Shown piece after piece: positions 44,204 through 53,715 of a stretch of 64,000 nt of DNA. Position 1 is the stretch's first letter. Each line of letters begins with the position of its first letter. Source of the DNA: Oxalobacteraceae bacterium (GTDB lineage: Bacteria; Pseudomonadota; Gammaproteobacteria; Burkholderiales; Burkholderiaceae_D); assembly GCA_947448025.1 (NCBI GenBank), contig CANFLV010000011.1:1-64000 (forward strand), written 5' to 3'. The position numbers were made by a program, and so were the translations under genes. The notes beneath the pieces were generated by a model. It ran no database searches, was not told the origin of the DNA, and saw only the letters and a program-made list of their open reading frames with translations.

Positions 44204-44291
44204 GGCTGGAGATGGTGCGACGTTATAAGAGGTTGGGCGGCAAAGGCCAGGAAAAAACGCGCGGGCAAGGAAAGCCGGCGCGCCGTCTGCC

Positions 44292-44741
44292 TTAACCGAT
44301 CACGAATAACGGCTGGCCGAATTCGACGGGCTGGCCGCTTTCAACCAGAACCTGGGTGATTACGCCGGCAATATCGGCATCGATTTCATTGAGCAGCTTC
44401 ATCGCTTCGATGATGCACAGGGTGTCGCCCTCCTTGACGGTGGCGCCGACTTCGACGAAGGCCGGTGATCCTGGCGATGGCGCGCGGTAGAAGGTGCCGA
44501 CCATCGGTGACTTGACGATGTGGCCGGTAGGCTCGGCCGGCGCTACCGCTGCTGCGACCGGCGCGACTGGCGCGGCCAGTGGTGCGGCGGCTTGCTGTGG
44601 CTGCATCATCATCATCTGGTGGGGCGCAGCATTGCCGGATTTGACGATGCGGACCTTGCTTTCGCCTTCAGTGACTTCGAGCTCGGCAATGTCTGACTCG
44701 GCGACCAGGTCAATGAGCGTCTTGAGTTTGCGTAGATCCAT
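44292..44741 (-). CDS. accB: Acetyl-CoA carboxylase biotin carboxyl carrier protein
   Basis: AccB carries the biotin on which CO2 is moved between AccC and the AccAD transferase. The N-terminal [20 protein letters not shown] and an Ala/Pro-rich linker (about residues 50-72) precede the biotinyl domain, with [15 protein letters not shown] and biotinyl-Lys115. The thumb motif of bacterial AccB ([20 protein letters not shown]) is present. At 149 aa it has the usual length. It is arranged aroQ-accB-accC. Confidence 0.97.
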   Translation of the reverse strand: MDLRKLKTLIDLVAESDIAELEVTEGESKVRIVKSGNAAPHQMMMMQPQQAAAPLAAPVAPVAAAVAPAEPTGHIVKSPMVGTFYRAPSPGSPAFVEVGATVKEGDTLCIIEAMKLLNEIDADIAGVITQVLVESGQPVEFGQPLFVIG

Positions 44742-44832
44742 GAGAATACCTCGAAATTTTTGAGAGAATGTGATTGATTATCTGCGCAATCATGCGCTTT
44801 TGAATGCGCTTTTAGTGCGGAGATGCTTAAAG

Positions 44833-45270
44833 TTAGCTTCTTTTGATTGCGAATTCGATAGCCATACGATAACCGTCAACCCCCAGCCCGCAAATCACGC
44901 CAATGGCGATAGCGGACAGGTAGGAATGATGGCGGAAACTCTCCCGCTGATGTACGTTAGAGATATGTACTTCAATAAAGGGAATTGCCACGCCGGCGAG
45001 TGCATCGCGCAAGGCGACGCTCGTATGCGTGAGGCCGCCGGGATTGATCACGATGGCATCCACGTTTTCACCGCGTGCGGCATGGATGCGGTCGATCAGG
45101 GCGCCTTCATGATTACTCTGGAAGCTGGACAGGTGAACGCCGGCAGCATGCGCCTGGGCAGCTGCTGCGGCTTCAATATCAGCCAGTGTTGTCGAACCAT
45201 ATACAGCTGGCTCACGGGTGCCGAGCAGGTTAAGGTTCGGGCCGTTCAATAAAAGGATGTTTTTGGACAT
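44833..45270 (-). CDS. aroQ: 3-dehydroquinate dehydratase, type II
   Basis: AroQ dehydrates 3-dehydroquinate to 3-dehydroshikimate, the third step of the shikimate pathway. The signature [20 protein letters not shown] includes the catalytic Tyr24 and lid Arg19. [34 protein letters not shown] and [13 protein letters not shown] follow in order. At 145 aa it is a typical dodecameric type II enzyme. The aroQ-accB-accC order is common in proteobacteria. Confidence 0.97.
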   Translation of the reverse strand: MSKNILLLNGPNLNLLGTREPAVYGSTTLADIEAAAAAQAHAAGVHLSSFQSNHEGALIDRIHAARGENVDAIVINPGGLTHTSVALRDALAGVAIPFIEVHISNVHQRESFRHHSYLSAIAIGVICGLGVDGYRMAIEFAIKRS

Positions 45271-45355
45271 CGATTTGTAAATCCGTTTGACGACGATGAG
45301 CGCATTTTGCCGCTAAATGGCGTTTATAGGCAAGAACTAATATTGTCCAGGGCGG

Positions 45356-45877
45356 CTACAGGGCATTCAGGTCGCGACGTAATTCTGCGATGTCCAATTG
45401 CCCCATGTAAGTCTTGAGCAGTTCGCCCTTGCGACCAATAATCACCGTATAGGGTAAGCCGCCTGCCTGATTGCCAAATGCGCGCGTCAGCTTTGCGCCA
45501 CCCATGCCGGCGACGATCAGTGGATAGGTGATGTTGTACTTGTTCGCAAATTCGGCGATGTTGGCGGCGGAATCGATACCCACGCCAAGGATCTGTATCT
45601 GTTTGGTGGCCAGCTCCGTTTGCAGCGCGGCCAGTTCCGGCATTTCCTTGACGCAAGGCGCGCACCAGGTGGCCCAGAAATTCACGACGAGGATTTTGCC
45701 CTGCCATTGATCAAGCCGCTGTATCTGGCCGGCGGCATCAGGTAGTGACTGGGCCATCAGCTCCGTAACGGCAGTGGCCTTGGCAGGCTCAGGCGCCAAC
45801 TGTCGCACGCCGATAAATGCGCCGATCGCGACAAAAATTACGCCAACAATCAGATAAGTCAGGCCCGGTCGCTTCAT
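45356..45877 (-). CDS. TlpA/ResA-like membrane-anchored thioredoxin
   Basis: An uncleaved N-terminal anchor (LTYLIVGVIFVAIGAFIGV, residues 6-24) holds a thioredoxin domain in the periplasm. The redox site is FWATWCAPCVKEMPEL with Cys72 and Cys75. The cis-proline region reads GGLPYTVIIGRKGEL. Such proteins reduce apocytochrome c or other periplasmic disulfides. The 173-aa length fits. The start overlaps the stop of the upstream unknown gene by 4 bp, so the two form an operon. Confidence 0.88.
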   Translation of the reverse strand: MKRPGLTYLIVGVIFVAIGAFIGVRQLAPEPAKATAVTELMAQSLPDAAGQIQRLDQWQGKILVVNFWATWCAPCVKEMPELAALQTELATKQIQILGVGIDSAANIAEFANKYNITYPLIVAGMGGAKLTRAFGNQAGGLPYTVIIGRKGELLKTYMGQLDIAELRRDLNAL

Positions 45878-46491
45878 TGCATGTCGCTTTCATTGATTAA
45901 ACGCTGTACCGCTTTCAGGTCGGCCCGATCAACGCGGCCACTGGCATTGCGCATGGCGCCGCGCATATCATCGGTCTGGTATAGCGCCAGATGCACGCCT
46001 TCGTCATGCCACATGAAGCTGACCGTCTCTACGGGATCGTAATTGCGCCCTTTAAAGTGGGCGGTTTCCGAGACTTCAAATGACATGTTCTTATTTAAGA
46101 GGAAAATTTCGACATCCTTCGGGCTGTCCGCGAACAGCTGCAAATGAATGTCGGATTGCGCATTGGCGGTGCCATTGAGGACTGCGCCGGTCAGGTGCGG
46201 CTGGAAGTCTTGCAAATCCATCATCAGCAATGCCGCTTGCTGGCGTAAATACAGCAGCCGAGCCGGCTGGTCTTCGCCAAAAAATAATTCGTTATATAGC
46301 CGCACCTCACTCTCGACCTGGGCATTGTCTGGCAAGATATCGCCTCGTACCTTGGCGTCGCCGAGGATTTGTTTGGCGGCCTTGCGTTTTGCCGTTCCGT
46401 AATCAGCGCCGTCTTCAGCAATCATGCGCGCGGCGAGCGCGGCGATCTCGGCGCGTAGCAATTCGCTGTCACTGGGATAATAAATAGTCAT
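45874..46491 (-). CDS. Conserved hypothetical protein next to mpl
   Basis: I do not recognise a named family. The 205-aa product is soluble with no signal peptide. Its N-terminal helical part (ELLRAEIAALAARMIAEDGA, KRKAAKQILGDAKV) is followed by a region that resembles a minimal nucleotidyltransferase fold: LTGAVLNGTANAQSDIHLQLFADSPKDVEIFLL. There a G-S/T-A-N-A-x-S-D pattern could be a degenerate active site. I recall similar proteins beside mpl in other Burkholderiales, but the function is unknown. It is translationally coupled to the TlpA-like gene and divergent from mpl. Confidence 0.65.
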   Translation of the reverse strand: MTIYYPSDSELLRAEIAALAARMIAEDGADYGTAKRKAAKQILGDAKVRGDILPDNAQVESEVRLYNELFFGEDQPARLLYLRQQAALLMMDLQDFQPHLTGAVLNGTANAQSDIHLQLFADSPKDVEIFLLNKNMSFEVSETAHFKGRNYDPVETVSFMWHDEGVHLALYQTDDMRGAMRNASGRVDRADLKAVQRLINESDMQ

Positions 46492-46575
46492 GGGGTCTCT
46501 TGAGCTCTATTGTGCTTTGTGAGGCGCAGGGACGCAGCTCAGGTAAAATCGCAGATTAATTTTCGAAATTGTACA

Positions 46576-47952
46576 ATGCATATTCATATCCTCGGCATCT
46601 GCGGTACCTTCATGGGCGGCCTTGCCGTGCTGGCCAAAGAAGCGGGTCACCGGGTCACTGGCTGCGACGCCAATGTTTATCCGCCCATGAGTACCCAGCT
46701 CGAGGCGCAAGGCATAGAACTGATCGAAGGCTTTGGCGTCGAGCAGCTTGAGCTCAAGCCCGACCTGTTCGTCATCGGTAATGTCGTCACCCGCGGTAAT
46801 CCCCTGATCGAGGAAATCCTCAATCGCGGCCTGCCGTTTACGTCGGGTCCGCAATGGATGGGAGAGCATATCCTGTCTTCGCGTTGGGTGCTTGCCGTCG
46901 CCGGCACGCATGGCAAGACGACGACCTCGGCCATGCTGGCCTGGATCCTGGAAGACGCCGGCTACCATCCGGGCTTCCTGATCGGTGGCGTGCCGCTTAA
47001 TTTCGGTATTTCCGCGCGCCTGTCGGGAGCGCAGCCCTCGGACTTCTTTGTCATTGAAGCGGATGAATACGATACCGCCTTCTTCGACAAACGCAGCAAG
47101 TTCGTGCATTACCATGCGCGCACGGCCATCCTCAACAATCTCGAGTACGACCATGCCGACATCTTTCCGGATCTCGGCGCGATCGAAACGCAATTCCATC
47201 ACCTTGTACGCACGGTGCCCGGCATCGGCCGTTTGATCGTCAATGGCGAACAGGATTCCCTCAAGCGCGTGGTCGCCCGCGGCTGCTGGAGTAGCCATGA
47301 AAACTTTGGCGCTGATACCGGCCTTGACTGGTCGCTGCGTTCGCATGCCGATGGCAGCTTCGATGTGCTGCATCAGGGCGTCATGCAAGGCACGGTCACA
47401 TGGGATCTCAGCGGTGAACATAACCGTCAGAATGCGCTTGCCGCGATCGCCGCGGCGCGCCATGTCGGCGTCACGCCCACACAAGCCATCGCTTCGCTGG
47501 CCAGCTTCGTCAACGTCAAGCGGCGCATGGAATTGCGCGGCGTGGCGGGCCAAATCGCGGTGTACGACGATTTCGCCCATCATCCGACAGCGATCGCGAC
47601 GACCGTCGGCGGCTTGCGCCAGAAGGTCGGCGCGGCGCGCATTCTCGCGGTGCTCGAGCCGCGGTCGAACACCATGAAGCTGGGTACGATGAAGGATGCG
47701 CTGCCGGGTAGTCTCGTCGATGCCGATCTGGTGTTCGGTTATGGCGCAAAAGGCACGGGCAAGGGCGGGCTGGGCTGGAATCTCGCCGAGGCGCTGGCAC
47801 CCTTGGGCAACAAGGCGCGCGCCTTTGACGATATCGATACCCTGGTCGCGGCGATCGTTGCCGATGCACAGCCGGGTGACACGATACTCGTGATGAGCAA
47901 TGGCGGCTTTGGCGGCATCCACCAGAAACTGCTGGATCTGCTGCCAAAATGA
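46576..47952 (+). CDS. mpl: UDP-N-acetylmuramate:L-alanyl-gamma-D-glutamyl-meso-diaminopimelate ligase
   Basis: Mpl attaches recycled tripeptide to UDP-MurNAc in murein recycling. It is a Mur-ligase of 458 aa starting MHIHILGICGTFMGGLAVLA. It has the ATP-binding loop AVAGTHGKTTTSAML (about residues 105-119), the central IEADEYDTAFFDKRSKFVHY with the FFDKRSKF block typical of Mpl rather than MurC, and DDFAHHPTAIATTVGGLR. I set the start at the ATG of MHIHILG. The open frame extends 22 codons upstream. The stop overlaps the esterase start by 4 bp. Confidence 0.95.
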   Translation: MHIHILGICGTFMGGLAVLAKEAGHRVTGCDANVYPPMSTQLEAQGIELIEGFGVEQLELKPDLFVIGNVVTRGNPLIEEILNRGLPFTSGPQWMGEHILSSRWVLAVAGTHGKTTTSAMLAWILEDAGYHPGFLIGGVPLNFGISARLSGAQPSDFFVIEADEYDTAFFDKRSKFVHYHARTAILNNLEYDHADIFPDLGAIETQFHHLVRTVPGIGRLIVNGEQDSLKRVVARGCWSSHENFGADTGLDWSLRSHADGSFDVLHQGVMQGTVTWDLSGEHNRQNALAAIAAARHVGVTPTQAIASLASFVNVKRRMELRGVAGQIAVYDDFAHHPTAIATTVGGLRQKVGAARILAVLEPRSNTMKLGTMKDALPGSLVDADLVFGYGAKGTGKGGLGWNLAEALAPLGNKARAFDDIDTLVAAIVADAQPGDTILVMSNGGFGGIHQKLLDLLPK

Positions 47953-48527
47953 TTCTGTACCTGCATGGCTTCCGTTCGTCGCCGCAGTCGTTCAAGGCGC
48001 GCCTGTTGACGCAAAAGCTCGAAGGAGGCGTCGCTTACGCCTGCCCGCAATTGCCGGCCTCGCCGGCTGAAGCGATCGCACTGGCGCAAGAATTGGTCAA
48101 AGAGGCCGACCCGGCGACGTTGACGATTATCGGCTCCTCGCTCGGTGGCTACTATGCGACCTGGCTGGCCGAGACGCTGGGCTGCCGTGCGGTCGTGTTG
48201 AATCCGGCCGTGTATCCGGCGCGCGAACTGGAAAAATACGTCGGCACCACGACTGCCTGGCATACGGTGACGCCGTTTGAATTCAAGCAGCGTTATGTCG
48301 ATGAATTGCAGCAGCTGACTGTGGCGCGCATTACGCGCCCAGAACGTTATTTCCTCATTGCGGCTACCGGCGACGAAGTGCTCGACTGGCGCGAAATGGT
48401 CACGCATTATGAAGCGGCGCAGCATCGCATCATTGATGGCAGCGATCATGGCATCAGCGATTTCGCCACCTATATGGATGAAGTGCTTGCTTTTTGTAGC
48501 CTCGATCTGGCAGGCGGCCTTGACTAA
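47949..48527 (+). CDS. YqiA/YcfP-like alpha/beta-fold esterase
   Basis: This 192-aa alpha/beta hydrolase begins ILYLHGFRSSPQSFKARLL, the LYLHGF oxyanion block of the YqiA family. The nucleophile elbow is IIGSSLGGYYATWLAE (Ser near residue 65). The acid and base are probably Asp in IAATGDEVLDW and His in DGSDHGISD. E. coli YqiA has esterase activity on acyl esters, and the physiological substrate is unknown. It is coupled to mpl by a 4-bp overlap and overlaps the ubiC start. Confidence 0.85.
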   Translation: MILYLHGFRSSPQSFKARLLTQKLEGGVAYACPQLPASPAEAIALAQELVKEADPATLTIIGSSLGGYYATWLAETLGCRAVVLNPAVYPARELEKYVGTTTAWHTVTPFEFKQRYVDELQQLTVARITRPERYFLIAATGDEVLDWREMVTHYEAAQHRIIDGSDHGISDFATYMDEVLAFCSLDLAGGLD

Positions 48528-49095
48528 GGCGACCTGGGTCGCGCATGTGAACGCGTTGCAGGCACCCTTGGCAATGCGCGGATGGCTCACTGACCGTAAG
48601 TCGCTGACGCAAAAGTTGTGCGCGCATTACTGGCAGTTCGAGGTTCGGCGTTTGCGGCAGGGGGCGGCGTGCTGTACTGCCGATGAGGCCGCGCTGCTCG
48701 GCCTGTCGCGCAGGCGCAAGGTGCAGCAACGCGAAGTCGTGCTGCTGGGCGATGGCCTGCCGCTGGTGTACGCGCATACCGTCTTGCCCTTGCAGGCGAA
48801 TGCTGCTGACTGGCCGTTTTATCGCGGGCTTGGTGCGCGATCACTGGGCACCAGCCTGTTTGGCGATCCGCTGGTGCGGCGCGGCGCGCTGCACTTTGCA
48901 CGTCTGCGGCCCAGCCATCCGCTGGCGCAGCGTGCGGGCGTGGCGCTCGGTCAGATGCCGCCGCGCTGGTATGCGCGGCGCTGCCTGTTCTGGCGCAAGC
49001 AGGGCGTGTTACTGGTTACTGAAATTTTTTCTCCGGCCGTCGCAGCAGACGGCACTGGAATCATCACACCAACATTAGCCAGCGTCGCTGACTGA
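48520..49095 (+). CDS. ubiC: Chorismate pyruvate-lyase UbiC
   Basis: UbiC converts chorismate to 4-hydroxybenzoate and pyruvate, the entry step of ubiquinone synthesis. Family blocks are MRGWLTDRKSLTQKLCAHYW, REVVLLGDGLPLVYAHTVLP with the active-site arginine region, RSLGTSLFGDPLVRRGALHF, and WYARRCLFWRKQGVLLVTEI FSP at the C-terminus with the conserved Glu. The start is uncertain. I give the TTG overlapping the esterase stop (191 aa). An ATG 42 bp upstream gives 205 aa with a large overlap, and a GTG nine codons downstream is also possible. It pairs functionally with ispB in this window. Confidence 0.85.
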   Translation: MTKATWVAHVNALQAPLAMRGWLTDRKSLTQKLCAHYWQFEVRRLRQGAACCTADEAALLGLSRRRKVQQREVVLLGDGLPLVYAHTVLPLQANAADWPFYRGLGARSLGTSLFGDPLVRRGALHFARLRPSHPLAQRAGVALGQMPPRWYARRCLFWRKQGVLLVTEIFSPAVAADGTGIITPTLASVAD

Positions 49096-49120
49096 TGTTT
49101 CAACAAGAGCAAAGTCATTC

Positions 49121-51166
49121 ATGAATGTATTTTTCGAAGAATCCGGTGATTTCAAGGCTGGCAGCGTCCTGTCACAGCAGGGCGAGGCGTATCAGGTCGA
49201 ACTACCGAGCGGCAAGCGCAGTAAGGTCAAGGCCAAGGATGTGCTGCTGCAGTTCACTTCGCCCACCCCCGCCGAATTGCTCAGCGAAGCCCATGCGCTG
49301 GCCGACAGCATGGAAGCCGATTTCCTCTGGGAAGTCGCGGGTCAGGATGAATTCGGCTATACCGATCTTGGCGTTGAATATTTTGGTCATGCGCCGCTTG
49401 GCATCGAAGCGGCGGCATTGCTGTTCAAGCTGCACACGACGCCGATTTACTTTTACAAGAAGGGTAAGGGCCGCTACAAGGCCGCGCCCGAAGCCTCGCT
49501 CAAAGCCGCGCAAGCCGGCATCGAAAAAAAGCGCCTGCAGGCACTCGTGCAAGCCCAGTACGTCGAGGAATTGAAAGCGCATCGCCTGCCCGAGGCGATG
49601 AAGCCGCTGGCCTTGCAGCTGCTGTTCAAGCCCGACAAGAACACGATTGAATACAAGGCGCTTGACGCCGCTTGCGCCGAATTGCAGATGGCGCCGCAGC
49701 GCCTGATGCTAGCCGCTGGCGGTATCGCTTCTCCCAAGGATCTGCATTTCTCCAAATTCCTGTTCGAGTTTTTCCCCAAGGGCCTGAACTTCCCGCCCAT
49801 TACGATTCCGCCTTGGCCGGCCAACCTTCCGCTGGCTGATGTACGCGCATTTTCCATCGACGACGTGACGACGACGGAAATTGACGATGCATTTTCGGTC
49901 GTCACACAGGCCGACGGCATGGTCCGCGTCGGCATCCATATCGCCGCACCGGCGCTCGGGATTCGTCCCGGCGACGCCATCGATGCGATCGCGCGCCATC
50001 GCATGTCGACCGTGTACATGCCCGGCGATAAAATCACCATGCTGCCAGATGCATTGGTCGAGGCCTTCACGCTGGCCGAGGGCAAAACCTGTCCGGCGGT
50101 GTCGCTGTATGCCACGCTGAACCCCGAAGACTGGTCGGTCGTGGCGCTTGAAACGCGCGCCGAAGCCGTGCCGATCGCGGCGAATCTGCGTCATAACGAT
50201 CTCGATGCACTGGTCACTGAAGAGAATCTCGCCGCTGGCGCTGGCGAATACCGCCACAAGGAAGAAATCGCGCTGATCTGGCAATGGGCGCAAGTGCTCG
50301 AGCAAGGCCGCATGGCCAAGCGTGAAAGCTTCGGCCTCAAGCCGGAACAGAATAATCGCGTCGACTTCAATTTTTATGTTGAGGATGATGTCGTCTCCAT
50401 CGTGCGCCGCAAACGCGGCGCGCCGCTCGACAAGATCGTCGCCGAGCTGATGATCTTTGCTAACAGTAGCTGGGGCAAGCTGATGCACGAGCACGGCGTG
50501 CCCGGCATTTATCGCAGCCAGGGTGGCGGCAGCGGTGGCTGGGCTGCGAAGATGCAGGTGCGCATGGTGACGCATGCAGCGCCGCATCAGGGACTCGGCG
50601 TGGACCAGTACGCCTGGAGCACCTCGCCCTTGCGCCGCTATACCGACCTCGTCAATCAATGGCAAATCCTCGCCTGCATCGAGCATGGCGTGACAGCGCC
50701 GCTGGTGGCGCATTTCAAGCCGCGCGACGCTGATCTGTTTGCGATCGTCTCGGCCTTCGATGCGGCGTACAGCGGTTACAACGATTTCCAGAACAATATG
50801 GAACGCTATTGGTGTCTGCGCTGGCTCACGCAAGAACAGGCGCGTCAGGTCGATGCCGTGGTGCTGAAAGATGAAGTCTTGCGTCTGACCGAACTGCCGC
50901 TCGTCTTGCGCCTGCCCGGCATGCAGTCGCTCGCCCGTGGCACGCATGTCAAACTCGATTTGCTGCGCTGGGATGAGGTCGACCTGACGGTCGAAGCGCG
51001 CCTGCTGGAAGTTGATGCGGGCGCGGTCGTGGATGCGATGGACCCGGCCGATGAAGAAGAATTGGCGGCGCTGGATGAGCAGGAATCCGTTGACGCACCT
51101 GCGGAGGAAGTCGCGCCTGTCGACGTCGCGTTGAATGACGCGGCCGATCCAGTGGTGCCCGCGTGA
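49121..51166 (+). CDS. RNase II-family exoribonuclease (RNB domain)
   Basis: This is a processive 3'-5' exoribonuclease of 681 aa. The RNB catalytic domain spans about residues 240-560. It starts FSIDDVTTTEIDDAFSVVTQ, where the clustered aspartates bind Mg2+, and continues through GVHIAAPALGIRPGDAID-like (here GIHIAAP), MSTVYMPGDKITMLP and YAWSTSPLRRYTDLVNQWQI. The N-terminal region is a betaproteobacterial type and lacks the classical cold-shock pair. The C-terminal 50 residues are acidic and Ala/Pro-rich. No S1 domain like that of RNase R is evident. It is often annotated rnb, and whether it acts as RNase II or a relative is open. Confidence 0.88.
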   Translation: MNVFFEESGDFKAGSVLSQQGEAYQVELPSGKRSKVKAKDVLLQFTSPTPAELLSEAHALADSMEADFLWEVAGQDEFGYTDLGVEYFGHAPLGIEAAALLFKLHTTPIYFYKKGKGRYKAAPEASLKAAQAGIEKKRLQALVQAQYVEELKAHRLPEAMKPLALQLLFKPDKNTIEYKALDAACAELQMAPQRLMLAAGGIASPKDLHFSKFLFEFFPKGLNFPPITIPPWPANLPLADVRAFSIDDVTTTEIDDAFSVVTQADGMVRVGIHIAAPALGIRPGDAIDAIARHRMSTVYMPGDKITMLPDALVEAFTLAEGKTCPAVSLYATLNPEDWSVVALETRAEAVPIAANLRHNDLDALVTEENLAAGAGEYRHKEEIALIWQWAQVLEQGRMAKRESFGLKPEQNNRVDFNFYVEDDVVSIVRRKRGAPLDKIVAELMIFANSSWGKLMHEHGVPGIYRSQGGGSGGWAAKMQVRMVTHAAPHQGLGVDQYAWSTSPLRRYTDLVNQWQILACIEHGVTAPLVAHFKPRDADLFAIVSAFDAAYSGYNDFQNNMERYWCLRWLTQEQARQVDAVVLKDEVLRLTELPLVLRLPGMQSLARGTHVKLDLLRWDEVDLTVEARLLEVDAGAVVDAMDPADEEELAALDEQESVDAPAEEVAPVDVALNDAADPVVPA

Positions 51167-51209
51167 AGCATTGCCTCTGCGCGCAGCGCATCAGAAGGAG
51201 TCTGCCACA

Positions 51210-52136
51210 GTGCGCCTGATTGAATCAGTCCGCTCTCGTCTGACCCCGCTTTTGCAAAATCGCAGTCTGAGTATTGCCATCGCGGTCTCGGTAGTGCTGC
51301 ATGCGGCCTTGCTGGCCGTGCGCTTTGTCGCGCCGGACAGCTTCCGTTTCGCGCCCACCGATCCCGGCCTGGAAGTCATTCTCGTCAATGCGAAGAGCAC
51401 CAAGGCGCCCGTGAAGGCCGAGGCGCTGGCGCAAGCCAATCTCGATGGCGGCGGTAATGCCGACAGTGGACGTGCCAAATCGCCCTTGCCTGACCTGCGT
51501 CGCAGTGAAGATGGCACCAGCGCCAAGGCTGCGCAAAAGCGCATTGCTGAACTGGAGAGCATGCAGCGCAAGCTCATGGACAGCATGAAGCCGCACCAGC
51601 GCTTTGCCATGTCCTCGGGCCAGGAAACGGATAAATTGGCCGATGTGCCGCTGAAGGCGCAAGCCGGTGATTTTATTGAAAACGCCAAGGCCATCGCGCG
51701 CAAGGAAGCCGAGATCGCACGTCAGATCGAGGACTATAACAAGCGTCCGAAAAAGACCCAGATCACGCCGAGCACGCGGGAAGTCGGCTATGCCGCCTAT
51801 TACAAGGCGATGCAGGACCGAATCGAGAAAATCGGTACGCTCAATTTTCCGCAAAAAGATGGCAAGAAAATGTATGGCGAGCTGGTGGTCTACATTCCCG
51901 TTTTCCAGGACGGCACCATCTATGAAAAGGATGGCGGCCCGCGCGTCGAGCGCAGTTCCGGCAATGCCGCGTTGGACCGCGAAGCGATCCGCATCGTGCG
52001 TCGCTCGGCGCCGTTCGGCCGTTTCCCGAGCAAGATGCGCTCCGACGGCAAGGACGATGTGTGGGAATTGATTACCCGTTTTAAATTCACGCGTGATAAT
52101 GCCCTTGAGGCTGAATTAAGCGGCGGTAAAAATTAA
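51210..52136 (+). CDS. TonB-like energy-transducer family protein
   Basis: A single N-terminal membrane helix (LSIAIAVSVVLHAALLAVRF, about residues 19-38) has the S-x-x-x-H pattern of TonB and TolA anchors. It is followed by a long charged helical stretch (about 110-215, AAQKRIAELESMQRKLMDSM) and a C-terminal TonB-like domain (MYGELVVYIPVFQDGTIYEK, ALDREAIRIVRRSAPFGRFP). The 308-aa product starts at GTG with AAGGAG nine bases upstream. The longer frame begins inside the upstream gene. No exbB/exbD is adjacent. It could be a TonB paralogue or a TolA-like envelope protein. Confidence 0.78.
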   Translation: MRLIESVRSRLTPLLQNRSLSIAIAVSVVLHAALLAVRFVAPDSFRFAPTDPGLEVILVNAKSTKAPVKAEALAQANLDGGGNADSGRAKSPLPDLRRSEDGTSAKAAQKRIAELESMQRKLMDSMKPHQRFAMSSGQETDKLADVPLKAQAGDFIENAKAIARKEAEIARQIEDYNKRPKKTQITPSTREVGYAAYYKAMQDRIEKIGTLNFPQKDGKKMYGELVVYIPVFQDGTIYEKDGGPRVERSSGNAALDREAIRIVRRSAPFGRFPSKMRSDGKDDVWELITRFKFTRDNALEAELSGGKN

Positions 52137-52140
52137 TCAG

Positions 52141-52971
52141 ATGGACACCATGAGTACAGATAAATACGTCGTCATCGGCAATCCGGTCGCCCACAGCAAG
52201 TCGCCCGACATCCATGCGCAGTTCGCCGCCGATACGGCGCAGGACATGCGCTATGAACGTTTGCTGGCACCTCTGGACGGCTTTGCCGAAACGGTGCGCG
52301 ACTTCATCAGGGAGGGCGGACGCGGCGCCAACGTGACGCTGCCGTTCAAGCTCGAAGCGCATGCGCTGGCCACGCAATTGAGCGAGCGTGCGCGCGCTGC
52401 CGGTGCGGTCAACACGCTGAAGTTCGACGGTGACGACATCTTTGGCGACAATACCGATGGCGTCGGTCTGGTCACGGATATTGAACATAATGCCGGCATC
52501 GCACTGCGTGGCAAACGCATCCTGCTGCTGGGCGCGGGCGGCGCTGCGCGCGGCGCGCTGCTGCCGCTGCTGCAGGCGAAGCCGGCAGAACTGATGATCG
52601 CCAATCGTACGGTCGCAAAAGCGCTGGATCTCGCCTGGGAATTCCAGATGCACGGTCCGGTCAGCGCCAGCGATTATGACGAGCTTGATGGCGTCTACGA
52701 TATCGTCATCAATGCGACTTCAGCCAGCATCAGCGCGGCCTTGCCGCCGATCGCCGCGAGCCGGTTCGCAAAAGGCGCGTTCGCCTATGACATGATGTAC
52801 GCCGCTGAGCCGACGGTGTTCATGCAATTCGCGCAGAAGAATGGCTGTGTCGTGCGCGATGGTCTGGGCATGCTGATCGAGCAGGCGGCCGAAGCCTTCT
52901 TTGTCTGGCGTGGCGTGCGTGCGCAAACGGCCCCTGTGTTTGCCGCCTTGCGTCCACCATCGGCAACATGA
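52141..52971 (+). CDS. aroE: Shikimate dehydrogenase (NADP+)
   Basis: AroE reduces 3-dehydroshikimate to shikimate, the step directly after AroQ in the same pathway. The shikimate-binding [19 protein letters not shown], the lysine-containing [15 protein letters not shown], and the NADP Rossmann loop [15 protein letters not shown] followed by ANRTVAKA are all visible in order. It is 276 aa from the first ATG. An internal ATG three codons later gives a start closer to E. coli AroE. Neither has a strong ribosome site. The stop overlaps mtgA by 4 bp. Confidence 0.95.
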   Translation: MDTMSTDKYVVIGNPVAHSKSPDIHAQFAADTAQDMRYERLLAPLDGFAETVRDFIREGGRGANVTLPFKLEAHALATQLSERARAAGAVNTLKFDGDDIFGDNTDGVGLVTDIEHNAGIALRGKRILLLGAGGAARGALLPLLQAKPAELMIANRTVAKALDLAWEFQMHGPVSASDYDELDGVYDIVINATSASISAALPPIAASRFAKGAFAYDMMYAAEPTVFMQFAQKNGCVVRDGLGMLIEQAAEAFFVWRGVRAQTAPVFAALRPPSAT

Positions 52972-53663
52972 AAATGCGTCGCCCGCTACTGCTCTGGCTA
53001 GTGCTGCTGCCGCTCGGCTTGGTGCTGCTGTTACAGCTGTATTTCTTCGTGCAGATTTGCTGGTGGGTCGGCCATAATCCCGCCTCGACCAGCTTCATGC
53101 GCCATCAGCGCGCGCTGCTGCGCGAGAAGGATCCAAAATTCGAACTGCGGCAAAAATGGGTCGCCTACGACCATATCTCGAACAATATCAAGCGCGCCAT
53201 CATCGCTTCGGAAGATGCGAATTTTTCCGAACATGACGGCGTCGACTGGGCTGCCATGCACAAGGCCTTCGACAAGAATACAAAAAAGGGTAAGGTCGTC
53301 GCCGGCGGTTCGACCATCACCCAGCAGCTGGCAAAAAACCTGTTCCTGTCCGGTGACCGCAGCTATGTGCGCAAGGCGCAGGAATTTGTCATCACCTACA
53401 TGCTGGAGCTGGTGATGGACAAAGAGCGCATCTTCGAGATCTACCTCAATGTCGTCGAATGGGGCAATGGCATCTACGGCGCCGAGGCAGCGGCGCGCTA
53501 TTATTTTGGCGTGTCAGCTGCCGCCCTGAGTCCTGAACAAGGCGCGCGACTGGCGGTCATGTTGCCCAATCCGCGGTTTTTCGACAAGCACCGCGAGTCG
53601 CCTTATCTGGCGCAACGCACCGGCTTGATCCTGCGGCGTATGAACTCTGCCGCTTTGCCGTGA
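52968..53663 (+). CDS. mtgA: Monofunctional biosynthetic peptidoglycan transglycosylase
   Basis: MtgA polymerises lipid II into glycan strands. A membrane anchor ([21 protein letters not shown], about residues 6-26) precedes a GT51 domain. Its motifs include [18 protein letters not shown] with the catalytic glutamate near residue 84, [17 protein letters not shown], and [20 protein letters not shown]. The 231-aa length is right for MtgA and there is no transpeptidase domain. It is translated coupled to aroE, which is usual in Burkholderiales. Confidence 0.95.
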   Translation: MKMRRPLLLWLVLLPLGLVLLLQLYFFVQICWWVGHNPASTSFMRHQRALLREKDPKFELRQKWVAYDHISNNIKRAIIASEDANFSEHDGVDWAAMHKAFDKNTKKGKVVAGGSTITQQLAKNLFLSGDRSYVRKAQEFVITYMLELVMDKERIFEIYLNVVEWGNGIYGAEAAARYYFGVSAAALSPEQGARLAVMLPNPRFFDKHRESPYLAQRTGLILRRMNSAALP

Positions 53664-53680
53664 AATAGCTTCCCGGAAGC

Positions 53681-53709
53681 TTGCCCGCGCCGGCTGTCCC
53701 CAGTACACT
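53681..53709 (+). promoter_or_regulatory. Predicted sigma-70 promoter of corA
   Basis: TTGCCC (53681-53686) and TACACT (53704-53709) are 17 bp apart. Transcription from here would begin near 53716 and produce a leader of about 235 nucleotides before corA. The match is moderate but the spacing is ideal. Confidence 0.45.
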
Positions 53710-53715
53710 TGCGCT

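Noticed and set aside
46507-47922. 471-codon open frame antisense to mpl
   Set aside because: It is the complement of a gene with complete Mur-ligase motifs. High GC at third positions creates long antisense frames, and no family motif or ribosome site supports it.
49709-50947. 412-codon open frame antisense to the RNase II-family gene
   Set aside because: The opposite strand carries all RNB catalytic motifs, and this frame has none of its own.
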